Assembly: GCA_937877565.1 (NCBI GenBank)
Contig: CALFJB010000018.1
Span: 1 to 64,000 of the forward strand
DNA: 64,000 nucleotides
From: an uncultured Selenomonadales bacterium
Lineage (GTDB): Bacteria; Bacillota; Negativicutes; Selenomonadales; Selenomonadaceae
Direction of reading: 5' to 3'
Shown: positions 16,897-24,209 of the stretch, in pieces
Numbering within the stretch: the stretch's first letter is position 1
How the letters are laid out: every line of letters starts with the position of its first letter
Notes under the pieces: generated by a model
Database searches by the model: none
What the model was told of the DNA's origin: nothing
What the model saw: the letters and a program-made list of their open reading frames with translations, nothing else
Translations under genes and position numbers: made by a program

Positions 16897-18102
16897 TCAA
16901 GCGGCTTTAAAATTGTAAACTGGTTTCATAACTTCAATAATTTCAACAGTTTCGCCGATAACGTCAATAATATCTTCAAGCGTCTTGTAAGCTTGCGGCG
17001 ATTCGTCCAAAGTTTCTTCACTTACCGACGTTGTATAAATTCCTGCCATTGAGTTTTGAAATTCTTCAAGCGAAATTGAATCTTTAGCCGTGCCACGTGA
17101 CATTATACGCCCTGCGCCGTGCGGTGCTGAAAAATTCCAGTCAGCGTTACCTTTACCGATCGCCAAAACTGAACCATCACGCATATTTATTGGAATTAAA
17201 ACACGTTCGCCCGCGTGCGCCGCAATCGCTCCTTTTCGTAAAATCATTTCTTCAACGTCAATATAGTTATGGATTGTGTGAAAACTTTCAACCGCAGTTA
17301 AGCTCGTTTTCTTTAAAAGAATTTCTGCCATTCTTTCACGATTCAGCCTAGCAAATCTTTGGCAAATTTCTATATCGTGCAAATACTGCGCCAAATATTT
17401 TCCATAAACCCAACATAAATCATGAGGAATATCACTGCGCGAAACTTTAAATTGGCGGTGTAATTCTTTTATAGCCTCTTGAATTTCTTTACGGCGTCCG
17501 GCAGATTTATATTCGCTAATAATTTTTTCTTGCGCCTTGAACATTTCATCTTTGCCAATGGCTAAATCGACTGCCAACTTTTGATAAATTTCTGCAACCT
17601 GTTTGCCCAAATTTCGGCTACCGCTGTGAATCACCAAATAAAATGTGCCGTCAGCAGATTTATCAATTTCTATAAAGTGGTTGCCGCCGCCCAATGTTCC
17701 GATACTGCGCTCAATTCGTTTTGTATCCTTCAAACTTCTGTAACAAAATAATTCTTGCAAGTCGAAACGTTCGCCGCGACTTTCCCAAACATTTTTGCCG
17801 GAAGGTATGAAGTGCGCCGCCTCGTCAAATTTTTCAAAGTCAATTTTATCTGCGTTAAGTTTAACCGTGTACATTCCACAGCCAATATCGACGCCGACAA
17901 CATTTGGAACGGCTTTATCTTTAATCGTCATCGTTGTACCGATTGTGCAACCTGCTCCCGCGTGTACGTCCGGCATTATACGAATTTTACTGCCGCTCGT
18001 AAATTCATAATCGCACATTCGCTTAATTTGTTCCCGCGCCGAATCTTCCATAACCTTTGCAAATGAAATCGCCGTGTTGTACTTGCCAATGATTTCTTCC
18101 AC
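16897..18102 (-). CDS. rtcB: RNA-splicing ligase RtcB
   Basis: RtcB joins RNA ends with 2',3'-cyclic phosphate or 3'-phosphate to 5'-OH using GTP and manganese. The protein has 401 residues. Metal and guanylation motifs are clear: MPDVHAGAGCTIG, NVVGVDIGCGM, GTLGGGNHFIE, VIHSGSRNLG, and SAPHGAGRIMSR with the guanylated histidine near residue 328. The start is GTG at 18102 behind AAGGAGG. It is shorter than E. coli RtcB-like proteins with extra insertions but complete. The cation efflux gene lies 12 bases upstream, so the two are probably an operon. No archease or rtcA is seen. Confidence 0.94.
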   Translation of the reverse strand: MEEIIGKYNTAISFAKVMEDSAREQIKRMCDYEFTSGSKIRIMPDVHAGAGCTIGTTMTIKDKAVPNVVGVDIGCGMYTVKLNADKIDFEKFDEAAHFIPSGKNVWESRGERFDLQELFCYRSLKDTKRIERSIGTLGGGNHFIEIDKSADGTFYLVIHSGSRNLGKQVAEIYQKLAVDLAIGKDEMFKAQEKIISEYKSAGRRKEIQEAIKELHRQFKVSRSDIPHDLCWVYGKYLAQYLHDIEICQRFARLNRERMAEILLKKTSLTAVESFHTIHNYIDVEEMILRKGAIAAHAGERVLIPINMRDGSVLAIGKGNADWNFSAPHGAGRIMSRGTAKDSISLEEFQNSMAGIYTTSVSEETLDESPQAYKTLEDIIDVIGETVEIIEVMKPVYNFKAA

Positions 18103-18114
18103 GTTAAAACCTCC

Positions 18115-18987
18115 TTAGCAGGGATTTAAATGAATCATAATATGTTTGACGCTTGGAAAATTTTTTTCTATATCGTCGTGAATTGTTTCTGCAATTTCGT
18201 GCGCCTCAATCAGCGGCAGTTGTCCATTAACTGAAACTTCCAATTCTACATAAATTCTATTGCCAAATTCCCGCGTCTTCATTAAATCTATCGAATGAAC
18301 TTCATTATAACTCAAAATTTTTTCGCGCAGGGCGTTTTCAAATGCTTCATCGCAGTTGTGATCTACCATTTTTTCAACCGCCTCACGGAAAATATCAAAC
18401 GCCGCCTTTGCAATGAAGAAACAAATAAACAATCCTGCAACGGGGTCAAGTACCGGCAAGCCCATTCTTGCGCCGACAATTCCTATCAACGCGCCAACTG
18501 ATGACAGCGCGTCCGAATGATGATGCCATGCGTCCGCCATTAACGCTTCTGAATGTATCAGCTTTGCAAAGTGCCGCGTATACCAAAACATTGATTCTTT
18601 CACAATTATTGAAATTACCGCCGCCACTACTGCCAATGTTCCGGGTATTGCAAGCGGTTCAGTTTCGGCAGATAAAATTTTCTGTACACTTTCATAGCCG
18701 ATAAAAATTCCCGTCATTAAAAGTAACATTGCTAAAATTATTGCCGCTACACATTCCAAACGCTCATGTCCGTACGGATGATCTTTATCTTCAGCCTTCG
18801 CCGAAAGTTTAACGCCTATCATTACAATTACTGTGCTGAAAACGTCCGACGCCGAATGTATTGCATCTGAAATCATTGCGCCGGAATTTGCAACTACGCC
18901 CGCTATAAATTTTATTGCTGAAAGTATCACGTTTACTGCCAAACTTTTCTGCGATACTTCCATTGCTATTGCTATTTGTTTGTCCAA
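18115..18987 (-). CDS. Cation diffusion facilitator (CDF) metal efflux protein
   Basis: CDF proteins export zinc, iron, manganese or related ions with proton exchange. The likely start is TTG at 18987, seven bases after AGGAGG, giving 290 residues. Motifs are SGAMISDAIHSASDVFSTV in the second membrane helix (metal-binding Asp pair), DHPYGHERLE before the third, and EALMADAWHHHSDALSS in the fifth. The C-terminal domain ends in IMIHLNPC. A longer reading frame extends to 19113, but it overlaps the toxin-like leader and has no ribosome site. Confidence 0.9.
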   Translation of the reverse strand: MDKQIAIAMEVSQKSLAVNVILSAIKFIAGVVANSGAMISDAIHSASDVFSTVIVMIGVKLSAKAEDKDHPYGHERLECVAAIILAMLLLMTGIFIGYESVQKILSAETEPLAIPGTLAVVAAVISIIVKESMFWYTRHFAKLIHSEALMADAWHHHSDALSSVGALIGIVGARMGLPVLDPVAGLFICFFIAKAAFDIFREAVEKMVDHNCDEAFENALREKILSYNEVHSIDLMKTREFGNRIYVELEVSVNGQLPLIEAHEIAETIHDDIEKNFPSVKHIMIHLNPC

Positions 18988-19014
18988 TAAGTTTCCTCCT
19001 AAAAAAATAACGCC

Positions 19015-19043
19015 TTTACAGCGTGAAAATATTCTGATATAAT
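19015..19043 (+). promoter_or_regulatory. Promoter of toxin-like mRNA, copy 1
   Basis: TTTACA (19015-19020), a 17-base spacer and consensus TATAAT (19038-19043). The spacer is identical to that of copy 2. Transcription should start near 19050. Confidence 0.85.
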
Positions 19044-19067
19044 CCACGCAGAAAAAGGCAGTTGGTT

Positions 19068-19091
19068 GTCGGCTTTCCTCGCGAGAGGAGG
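19068..19091 (+). promoter_or_regulatory. Anti-SD leader, copy 1
   Basis: CCTC-gcga-GAGG forms a hairpin that covers part of the SD AGGAGG. GTCGGCTTTCCTC (19068-19080) is also complementary, with one mismatch, to GAGGATAGCCGAC (19235-19247) at the 3' end of the same mRNA. Both structures could control access to the ribosome site. Confidence 0.65.
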
Positions 19092-19099
19092 TGATAATC

Positions 19100-19180
19100 A
19101 TGACTAAATACAAAGTTGCCGTGTTGGCACTTCAAGTTATCGAAGTCGCGGTTGTCATCTATGATGTGTTCTTTAAATAG
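19100..19180 (+). CDS. Small hydrophobic peptide, putative type I toxin, copy 1
   Basis: A 26-residue peptide starting MTKYKVAVLALQVIEVAV and ending in YDVFFK. It has a single hydrophobic stretch from about residue 6 to 25 broken by Glu15 and Asp22, and positive charges at both ends. SD AGGAGG (19086-19091) is eight bases before the ATG. The paralogue at 19424 has the same length, start (MT), core (LALQ) and end (FFK) but differs elsewhere, which suggests selection on the peptide. Short membrane peptides with this gene layout are toxins in type I systems such as TxpA, BsrG and Fst. I know of no named family with this sequence. Toxicity is inferred. Confidence 0.75.
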   Translation: MTKYKVAVLALQVIEVAVVIYDVFFK

Positions 19181-19184
19181 ACAC

Positions 19185-19290
19185 AAAAAATAAGCCGCAC
19201 ACACCGGCGGCATCCACAAAACTTATTATTCTAAGAGGATAGCCGACGTGCAAAACCGACTGTCCTTTTTCAGTTTACAAAACTATTTAC
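19185..19290 (-). ncRNA. Putative antisense antitoxin RNA, copy 1
   Basis: From the minus-strand promoter at 19297-19325 an RNA of about 105 bases would run leftward across the 3' half of the toxin-like mRNA. It would stop at GCCGC-N8-GCGGC (19194-19211) followed by T-rich sequence, just after the peptide stop codon. The overlap covers the terminator and the 3' part that pairs with the leader. This fits convergent type I antitoxins. Confidence 0.7.
19236..19270 (+). terminator. Terminator of toxin-like mRNA, copy 1
   Basis: AGGATAG (19236-19242) pairs with CTGTCCT (19260-19266, one G-T) and a T run follows. The same arms occur in copy 2 with a different loop sequence. Confidence 0.75.
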
Positions 19291-19296
19291 ACTGAA

Positions 19297-19325
19297 ATTA
19301 TAGCCGCTAAAATTCATTTAGTCAA
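19297..19325 (-). promoter_or_regulatory. Antisense RNA promoter, copy 1
   Basis: On the minus strand TTGACT (19320-19325), 17 bases and TATAAT (19297-19302). It stands back to back with the sense promoter of copy 2 at 19328. Confidence 0.8.
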
Positions 19326-19327
19326 CC

Positions 19328-19356
19328 TTTACAGCGTGAAAATATTCTGATATTAT
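19328..19356 (+). promoter_or_regulatory. Promoter of toxin-like mRNA, copy 2
   Basis: TTTACA (19328-19333), a 17-base spacer identical to copy 1, and TATTAT (19351-19356). Start expected near 19363. Confidence 0.82.
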
Positions 19357-19379
19357 CTGCCACATAAAGGATTGTCGAT

Positions 19380-19415
19380 GTCGGTTTTCTCTCTTAGTTT
19401 TTCTTTGAGAGGAGG
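19380..19415 (+). promoter_or_regulatory. Anti-SD leader, copy 2
   Basis: CTCTC (19389-19393) can pair with GAGAG next to the SD AGGAGG (19410-19415). GTCGGTTTTCTCTC (19380-19393) is complementary, with wobbles, to GAGAGGATAGCCGA (19553-19566) near the 3' end. The loop differs from copy 1 while the pairing is kept. Confidence 0.62.
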
Positions 19416-19423
19416 TGGGAACG

Positions 19424-19504
19424 ATGACCAATTTTAATTGGGCAACCCTTGCACTGCAGGCGGTTCAGATCAGACTCGCAGTTTACGAGATTTTCTTCAA
19501 GTAA
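19424..19504 (+). CDS. Small hydrophobic peptide, putative type I toxin, copy 2
   Basis: A 26-residue peptide beginning MTNFNWATLALQAVQIRL and ending AVYEIFFK. It matches copy 1 in length, SD spacing (AGGAGG, then eight bases), LALQ core and FFK end, while about half of the other residues differ. One hydrophobic segment is interrupted by Gln12, Gln15, Arg17 and Glu23, so an amphipathic membrane helix is likely. The pair may be independent modules whose antisense RNAs have diverged enough not to cross-silence. Confidence 0.75.
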   Translation: MTNFNWATLALQAVQIRLAVYEIFFK

Positions 19505-19505
19505 A

Positions 19506-19609
19506 CAAAAAACGCCGAAACCATCGGCAAAAGTTAAAAAACCCTTTATCATGAGAGGATAGCCGAGTGCTTAAGTTAACTGTCCTTTTTGTTTTCAAAA
19601 ACCATTTAT
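19506..19609 (-). ncRNA. Putative antisense antitoxin RNA, copy 2
   Basis: Expected from the promoter at 19616-19644 and ending at a clean terminator: GCCGA (19514-19518) paired with TCGGC (19524-19528), with a T run on the minus strand. About 104 bases, overlapping the 3' end of the copy 2 mRNA but not the peptide gene. Confidence 0.72.
19556..19590 (+). terminator. Terminator of toxin-like mRNA, copy 2
   Basis: AGGATAG (19556-19562) pairs with CTGTCCT (19580-19586) and is followed by a T run, as in copy 1. Confidence 0.75.
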
Positions 19610-19615
19610 ACTGAA

Positions 19616-19644
19616 ATTATAGTCGTAAAAATCCATTTCGTCAA
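19616..19644 (-). promoter_or_regulatory. Antisense RNA promoter, copy 2
   Basis: On the minus strand TTGACG (19639-19644), 17 bases and TATAAT (19616-19621). Confidence 0.8.
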
Positions 19645-19646
19645 CT

Positions 19647-19675
19647 AAAAAAGCGGCTAAATTAAATTTGCCGCC
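19647..19675 (-). terminator. Terminator of the sucCD unit
   Basis: On the minus strand GCGGC-N12-GCCGC is followed by a run of T. It lies about 25 bases after the sucD stop and directly before the antisense promoter of the toxin-like module, insulating it. Confidence 0.8.
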
Positions 19676-19697
19676 AAAATAATTTTTACTTAACAAT

Positions 19698-20606
19698 TTA
19701 ATTTTCAGAGTAGCATTTTTCGTAAATACCGGCGCGTTTTAAAGTTGCAACAACAGTTTCGCCGATATGTGCAACAGTGTCAGCAACTTCAATACCGACC
19801 GCGTTTAAAGCTTTAATTTTATCAGCTGCTGTACCTTTGCCGCCGCTGATAATTGCGCCTGCGTGTCCCATACGTTTACCGGGAGGAGCTTGACGCCCTG
19901 CGATAAACGCCGTTACAGGTTTATTCGGCATATTTTCAGCAATCCATTTAGCGGCGTCTTCTTCAGCCGTTCCGCCAATTTCGCCAATCATCAAAATTGC
20001 TAAAGTATCATCGTCATCTTTGAAAAGTTTCAGCGCGTCAATAAAATCTGTACCTTTAACGGGATCGCCGCCAATTCCAATAGAAGTTGTAATACCAATT
20101 CCCGCGTTTTTGAGTTGAAAAGCCGCCTCGTAAGTCAAAGTTCCACTGCGCGAAACTAAGCCGACGTGTCCTTTGGATTGAACCATTGCCGGAATAATTC
20201 CAAGTTTACATTCGCCGCTTGTCATAATACCGGGACAATTTGGACCAATAAGGCGCGTCTTTTTGCCTTCCATATAACGGCGCACTTTTACCATATCTTG
20301 TACGGGAATATGTTCGGTAATGCAAACAACTAAATCAAGTCCGGCGTCTACGCCTTCCATAATTGAATCAGCCGCAAAACGCGCAGGAACATAAATAACT
20401 GACGCAGTCGCGCCCGTTGCTTGTACCGCGTCAACAACTGTATTAAAAACGGGAACGCCTTCAACAATTTGTCCGGCTTTACCGGGCGTTACGCCGCCAA
20501 CAATTTTTGTACCGTAAGCAATCATTTGTTTTGTATGGAAAGTGGCTTGCTTGCCGGTAATTCCTTGCACAATAATTTTTGTATCTTTATTTACAAGTAT
20601 GCTCAT
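19698..20606 (-). CDS. sucD: Succinyl-CoA ligase, alpha subunit
   Basis: With SucC it interconverts succinyl-CoA and succinate with ATP formation. The 302-residue protein starts at ATG 20606 behind CAGGTGA. It has a CoA-binding Rossmann fold (IIVQGITGKQATFHT, GGVTPGKAG, RLIGPNCPGIM) and the phosphohistidine loop KRMGHAGAIISGGKG near residue 245. A small gene of unknown role separates it from sucC. It ends at the terminator beside the toxin-like module. Confidence 0.95.
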   Translation of the reverse strand: MSILVNKDTKIIVQGITGKQATFHTKQMIAYGTKIVGGVTPGKAGQIVEGVPVFNTVVDAVQATGATASVIYVPARFAADSIMEGVDAGLDLVVCITEHIPVQDMVKVRRYMEGKKTRLIGPNCPGIMTSGECKLGIIPAMVQSKGHVGLVSRSGTLTYEAAFQLKNAGIGITTSIGIGGDPVKGTDFIDALKLFKDDDDTLAILMIGEIGGTAEEDAAKWIAENMPNKPVTAFIAGRQAPPGKRMGHAGAIISGGKGTAADKIKALNAVGIEVADTVAHIGETVVATLKRAGIYEKCYSEN

Positions 20607-20630
20607 ATTCACTTCACCTGCAGTCTAATT

Positions 20631-20903
20631 TTAATTTTCAGGCATTTCAAAAGTTGGTTGCCCGTCTTTCATTGCTTTAAAAATTTGGCGTAAAACTTCT
20701 TTGGCTCTGTCTTCGCTTGCGTATTCTGCAAGTATGGCTATACCAACGTATAAATCAGCATCAGCGTTATTTTCAACAGCGAAAGAAATATTTGCTTTTT
20801 GTAATACAGTGGTGCTAAGTCTGACAGTATTTTCTTCAACGAAAATTGCGGCACTTGTTCCTGTATTTACAATTCTTGCTTGATTTTGCGTAAAAATAAA
20901 CAT
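20631..20903 (-). CDS. Small protein of unknown function between sucC and sucD
   Basis: A 90-residue protein with no signal peptide or membrane segment. It has beta strands at the start (MFIFTQNQARIVN, SAAIFVEENTVRLS), a DADLYVGIAILAEY strand, and a C-terminal helix ASEDRAKEVLRQIFKAMKDG. The plan resembles small Firmicutes and phage-associated proteins with a YxSEERAKEVLxEI ending, whose role is unknown. It starts three bases after the sucC stop and ends 24 bases before sucD, so it is translated with the enzyme subunits. Whether it acts on them is not known. Confidence 0.6.
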   Translation of the reverse strand: MFIFTQNQARIVNTGTSAAIFVEENTVRLSTTVLQKANISFAVENNADADLYVGIAILAEYASEDRAKEVLRQIFKAMKDGQPTFEMPEN

Positions 20904-20906
20904 TTC

Positions 20907-22091
20907 TTAAGCCTCATTTACAAGGCGGACAACTTCTTTTGCGCCGTCTTCCATAGTTGGAGCCATAATAACATTTGCAATAGGCGAATCTTTGAGAATT
21001 TGGCGTCCTTCCTCAACGTTCGTACCTTCAAGGCGTACAACTACAGGAACGGGCAAAGATTTTCCGTCTTCAGAAATAATTTTAGCCGCCTCAACAATTC
21101 CCGCCGCAACTGCGTCGCAACGATTTATACCGCCGAAAATATTTACAAAAATACCTTTAGCTTGTCCGCCGTCCAACATAATTTTGAAAGCAGTTGCAAT
21201 TTTTTCAGGTGTGGAATCGCCGCCAACGTCCAAAAAGTTTGCAGGTTCGCCGCCGTAATGTTTCAAAATATCAACAGTTGCCATTGCAAGTCCCGCGCCG
21301 TTTACCATACAAGCAACGTTACCGCCTAAGTTTACGTAGCTTAAACCTTCTTTAGCCGCCGTGCGTTCTTTGGCGTCTTCTTCAGTTTCATCGCGCAGGG
21401 CTTCAATATCAGGATGTCTGAAGAGTGCGCTGTCGTCGAAATTTAATTTTGCGTCAAGTGCAATAACGTCATCTTCCGCAGTTACAACGAGGGGATTAAT
21501 TTCAACCTGTGAACAGTCTTCACCAATGAAAACGCTGTACAGTTTCAAAATAAACGCCGTAGCCTTACGAATTGCGGCGGCAGGAAAATTCATCTTGTAG
21601 GCGATTCTAGTGGCTTGGAAAGGCATTAAACCGACTGCAGGATCAATATATTCTCTAAAAATTTTTTCAGGGCGTTCAGCGGCAACTTTTTCAATTTCAA
21701 CGCCGCCTTCTTCACTGCCCATCATAACAACGCGGGCGGTTGTCCTGTCAACGACAAAGCCCAAATAAAATTCTTTTTTAATGTTGGAGCCTTCCTCAAT
21801 CAGCAGGCGATTAACTTTTTTGCCGTCCGCGCCTGTTTGATGAGTAACTAAAATTTTGCCCAAAAGTTCAGTAGCGTAATTTTTAACTTCGTCAAGATTT
21901 TTGGCAAGTTTGACACCACCGGCTTTACCGCGTCCGCCCGCGTGAATTTGCGCCTTTACTACCGTTACAGGCGAATTTAATTCCTGCGCGACGGCTACAG
22001 CCTCCTCAACTGTAAAAGCGGGCTTGCCGTTCGGTACGGGGACGCCGTAACGCTTGAGTATTGCTTTACTTTGATATTCGTGAATGTTCAA
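20907..22091 (-). CDS. sucC: Succinyl-CoA ligase (ADP-forming), beta subunit
   Basis: The beta subunit binds nucleotide through an ATP-grasp fold. The 394 residues match the family. Visible are the start MNIHEYQSKAILKRYGVPVP, the glycine-rich VKAQIHAGGRGKAGGVKL, QVEINPLVVT and NLGGNVACMVNGAGLAM. A strong TTAGGAGGGAG ribosome site precedes the ATG. The succinyl-CoA pair without other cycle genes nearby fits fermentative propionate or succinate metabolism. Confidence 0.96.
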   Translation of the reverse strand: MNIHEYQSKAILKRYGVPVPNGKPAFTVEEAVAVAQELNSPVTVVKAQIHAGGRGKAGGVKLAKNLDEVKNYATELLGKILVTHQTGADGKKVNRLLIEEGSNIKKEFYLGFVVDRTTARVVMMGSEEGGVEIEKVAAERPEKIFREYIDPAVGLMPFQATRIAYKMNFPAAAIRKATAFILKLYSVFIGEDCSQVEINPLVVTAEDDVIALDAKLNFDDSALFRHPDIEALRDETEEDAKERTAAKEGLSYVNLGGNVACMVNGAGLAMATVDILKHYGGEPANFLDVGGDSTPEKIATAFKIMLDGGQAKGIFVNIFGGINRCDAVAAGIVEAAKIISEDGKSLPVPVVVRLEGTNVEEGRQILKDSPIANVIMAPTMEDGAKEVVRLVNEA

Positions 22092-22160
22092 AATTTCTCC
22101 CTCCTAAAAAAATGTTACAGATATTTTAAACAAATTTTAAAATATCGGCAAGTAGTTTTG

Positions 22161-23183
22161 TCACAATTTGCCGCGAGTCAACGCTAAAATTTTCTCAACA
22201 TTCTCTGCAAATTCAATTTCAGTTTTTGAGTAAAGCGTTGGAACTTCGCCAATAGATTTTTCGTCAACGGTAACTTTGACAAATGAAAATCCTTGACTTG
22301 CCGCCACGTGTAAAAAAATTCTTTCTATGGCGTGAGCTATTGTCCCGTCAACTTGTCCTTTTTCTTCGGGAAAATCTTCAAACGTCAAGCCACTTTCAAA
22401 AATTGGCGTGAGTGCCGCCGGTTTAAACCAAAACATTGAGCCCATTGGAAATTCCAAAAGTTTTTTAGATTCCAGTTTTAATTTCAACCGTGATAAAAAT
22501 TCCTGCGCGAGTGAATAATTTTTTCCAAAGTTTACGCCAATTACCAAAGATTTAAAATACTGCGGGAATACCACGCCAATATTTTCACGTTCCATAATGT
22601 GCAAAATTCCTGATACAATTTCACGGCTGCCAAGCAAACTTTTATAAAGATATTCACCCCAACCGGCAAGCGTCGAATCGTGCGGCGATTTTTTTGAATG
22701 AATATGTACGCATAAATCATAATCTTTGTAAATATCTTTGAAACCTACGAACGCAGGCGCAATATCCCGCCCGCGATTTTCAAAAACTTTAACTACAACT
22801 TTGCCACGTTTAAAATCGCTGAAAATTTTCTCCAGCGCAATTTTTTTATCTTCGTCAGTCGTCGAAATGTAAATATCAAACGGCGCGGGAATGTTGCACA
22901 TTAAATTTTTCATTTCGTCAGCAAGTTCAACGTAAAAAATATGTGCAACCGCCGCAATTCGCGCAGGTTTAACTTTAACTTCAAAATTCAGCGGCAACTT
23001 CAAAGAATAATCATTCTTCGGGCGCAAAAATTCAGGTTGCCCCTTCTGTTTCACCATTACAAAATTTCCGCTATCTTCATATCTTATTCCGTGACGAAGA
23101 TTATAAATCAATTTATACAATTTGCCCTTGCCGAAAAGAAAAATAAAAGCGCGTTTTCCAAAATTCCATAAATCCAAATTCAT
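22161..23183 (-). CDS. Rhamnan synthesis F (RgpF)-like protein
   Basis: A 340-residue protein with the RgpF-family order: IAAVAHIFYVELADEM, NIPAPFDIYISTTD, VKVFENRGRDIAPAF, and DYDLCVHIHSKKSPHDS. In streptococci RgpF takes part in rhamnose-glucose polysaccharide synthesis, and related proteins occur in many surface polysaccharide loci. Here it stands alone between sucC and an envelope cluster. ATG 23183 is taken as the start; GAGG lies close to it, so the exact start is uncertain (TTG at 23192 is the alternative). Confidence 0.8.
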   Translation of the reverse strand: MNLDLWNFGKRAFIFLFGKGKLYKLIYNLRHGIRYEDSGNFVMVKQKGQPEFLRPKNDYSLKLPLNFEVKVKPARIAAVAHIFYVELADEMKNLMCNIPAPFDIYISTTDEDKKIALEKIFSDFKRGKVVVKVFENRGRDIAPAFVGFKDIYKDYDLCVHIHSKKSPHDSTLAGWGEYLYKSLLGSREIVSGILHIMERENIGVVFPQYFKSLVIGVNFGKNYSLAQEFLSRLKLKLESKKLLEFPMGSMFWFKPAALTPIFESGLTFEDFPEEKGQVDGTIAHAIERIFLHVAASQGFSFVKVTVDEKSIGEVPTLYSKTEIEFAENVEKILALTRGKL

Positions 23184-23195
23184 CAACCTCAATAT

Positions 23196-23225
23196 AAAAA
23201 AGACTGTAACAATTTTGCTACAGTC
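23196..23225 (-). terminator. Terminator after the secreted protein gene at 23238
   Basis: On the minus strand GACTGTA-N10-TACAGTC is followed by a run of six T. Confidence 0.83.
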
Positions 23226-23237
23226 CGAATCAACTAA

Positions 23238-24197
23238 TTATTTTTTCTTAGATTTATCATCGTCAGTGATACTTTTTACTTCCTTAGCCTTAAGAACATT
23301 TTTGGGAATTTCTAACCTGGATTTTGCGGCAGGATTCAAGAAATCGGTATAAGCTTTAAATTCGCTGTAATACGCCACATTTTCCAAAATTTGTCTGATA
23401 GGTTCCATACTCGTCAACGGCGAAGAAATATCCTTAAGAGCAGCAGTTGCGATAGATTGTAACAATCCTGAAAAATTGAAACTCATTGTGACACTCTGCC
23501 AATTTGTTTTGTCAACTGTCCACGTGTACCAAATATCAGCATTTGTAAAACCGTCTTCAAAATAACCTGCAATAGTTTTTAAAGTAGCATCTTCAGCTTG
23601 TTTTTGAAATTCGGGATCTTTGGCAAGTTCGGGGTCTTTGGCAATTTCAGTTTTTATGTCTTCAAAAATTTTTGCGCCGTCAATTTTTACAAGCAAAATT
23701 CTTTGAGCATCATTATCTTTCAAAATGGTAACGTCTTTGACGTAGTCAATCATTTTATCAAGTTCCTGTGCATTTGGAGTTGTAACCATATCTACAACAG
23801 TTGCGGCACTTGTTGGCGAAGTCATTTTCTGCCATTTTTTATCTTTCTGAAAATAAATTACCATATTTTTGTTATCTTGTGTAACGTAAAATGGAATTTC
23901 CGTACTATCCGGGTTGCCGTTGTCGTCAATCATCCAAAGTCCAAAAGTTCCGGCAAGTTTCAAGCTGTCTTTTTCAGTTGCGCCGAAAAATTCCAACTCG
24001 CCGAGTGTTTGCGGCATTATGAAAAGAATATCTTGGTGAAAAGGTCTTGTATCACGACCCGAAGTTTGAGCGACAGTTTCACGGAAAATTTGTATTGCTT
24101 CAGCATCAGCTGCAGATGCTTTACCGCCAATTAAAATCATTCCGCAAAGAAAAATTCCTGTAACAAAAATTTTAACGGCGTTAAAAATTTTATTCAT
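23238..24197 (-). CDS. Secreted protein of unknown function
   Basis: A 319-residue protein with a signal peptide ending near GGKASAAD. The mature part looks like a mixed alpha/beta lipoprotein-type fold: an early FRETVAQTSGRDT region, FYVTQDNKNMVIYFQKDKKW, and a later WYTWTVDKTNWQSVTMSFNF strand pair, as in outer-envelope proteins that bind hydrophobic ligands. No lipobox is present. The C terminus is lysine-rich (SITDDDKSKKK). AGGAGG lies upstream of the ATG. It is last in a same-strand series with lpxD, so an envelope role is likely but not shown. Confidence 0.6.
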   Translation of the reverse strand: MNKIFNAVKIFVTGIFLCGMILIGGKASAADAEAIQIFRETVAQTSGRDTRPFHQDILFIMPQTLGELEFFGATEKDSLKLAGTFGLWMIDDNGNPDSTEIPFYVTQDNKNMVIYFQKDKKWQKMTSPTSAATVVDMVTTPNAQELDKMIDYVKDVTILKDNDAQRILLVKIDGAKIFEDIKTEIAKDPELAKDPEFQKQAEDATLKTIAGYFEDGFTNADIWYTWTVDKTNWQSVTMSFNFSGLLQSIATAALKDISSPLTSMEPIRQILENVAYYSEFKAYTDFLNPAAKSRLEIPKNVLKAKEVKSITDDDKSKKK

Positions 24198-24209
24198 TTC
24201 GTCAACCTC

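Noticed and set aside
18988..19113. Longer N terminus for the cation efflux protein
   Set aside because: The extra 42 codons overlap the toxin-like promoter and leader, and TTG at 18987 has AGGAGG at the right distance.
19016..19219. A 67-residue reading frame on the minus strand across the toxin-like unit
   Set aside because: It lacks a ribosome site, covers promoter, leader and peptide gene, and has no protein-like pattern; the plus-strand signals explain the region better.
23598..24134. A 178-residue plus-strand frame opposite a secreted protein gene
   Set aside because: Phe/Asn/Cys-rich shadow translation of the minus-strand gene, without start signals.
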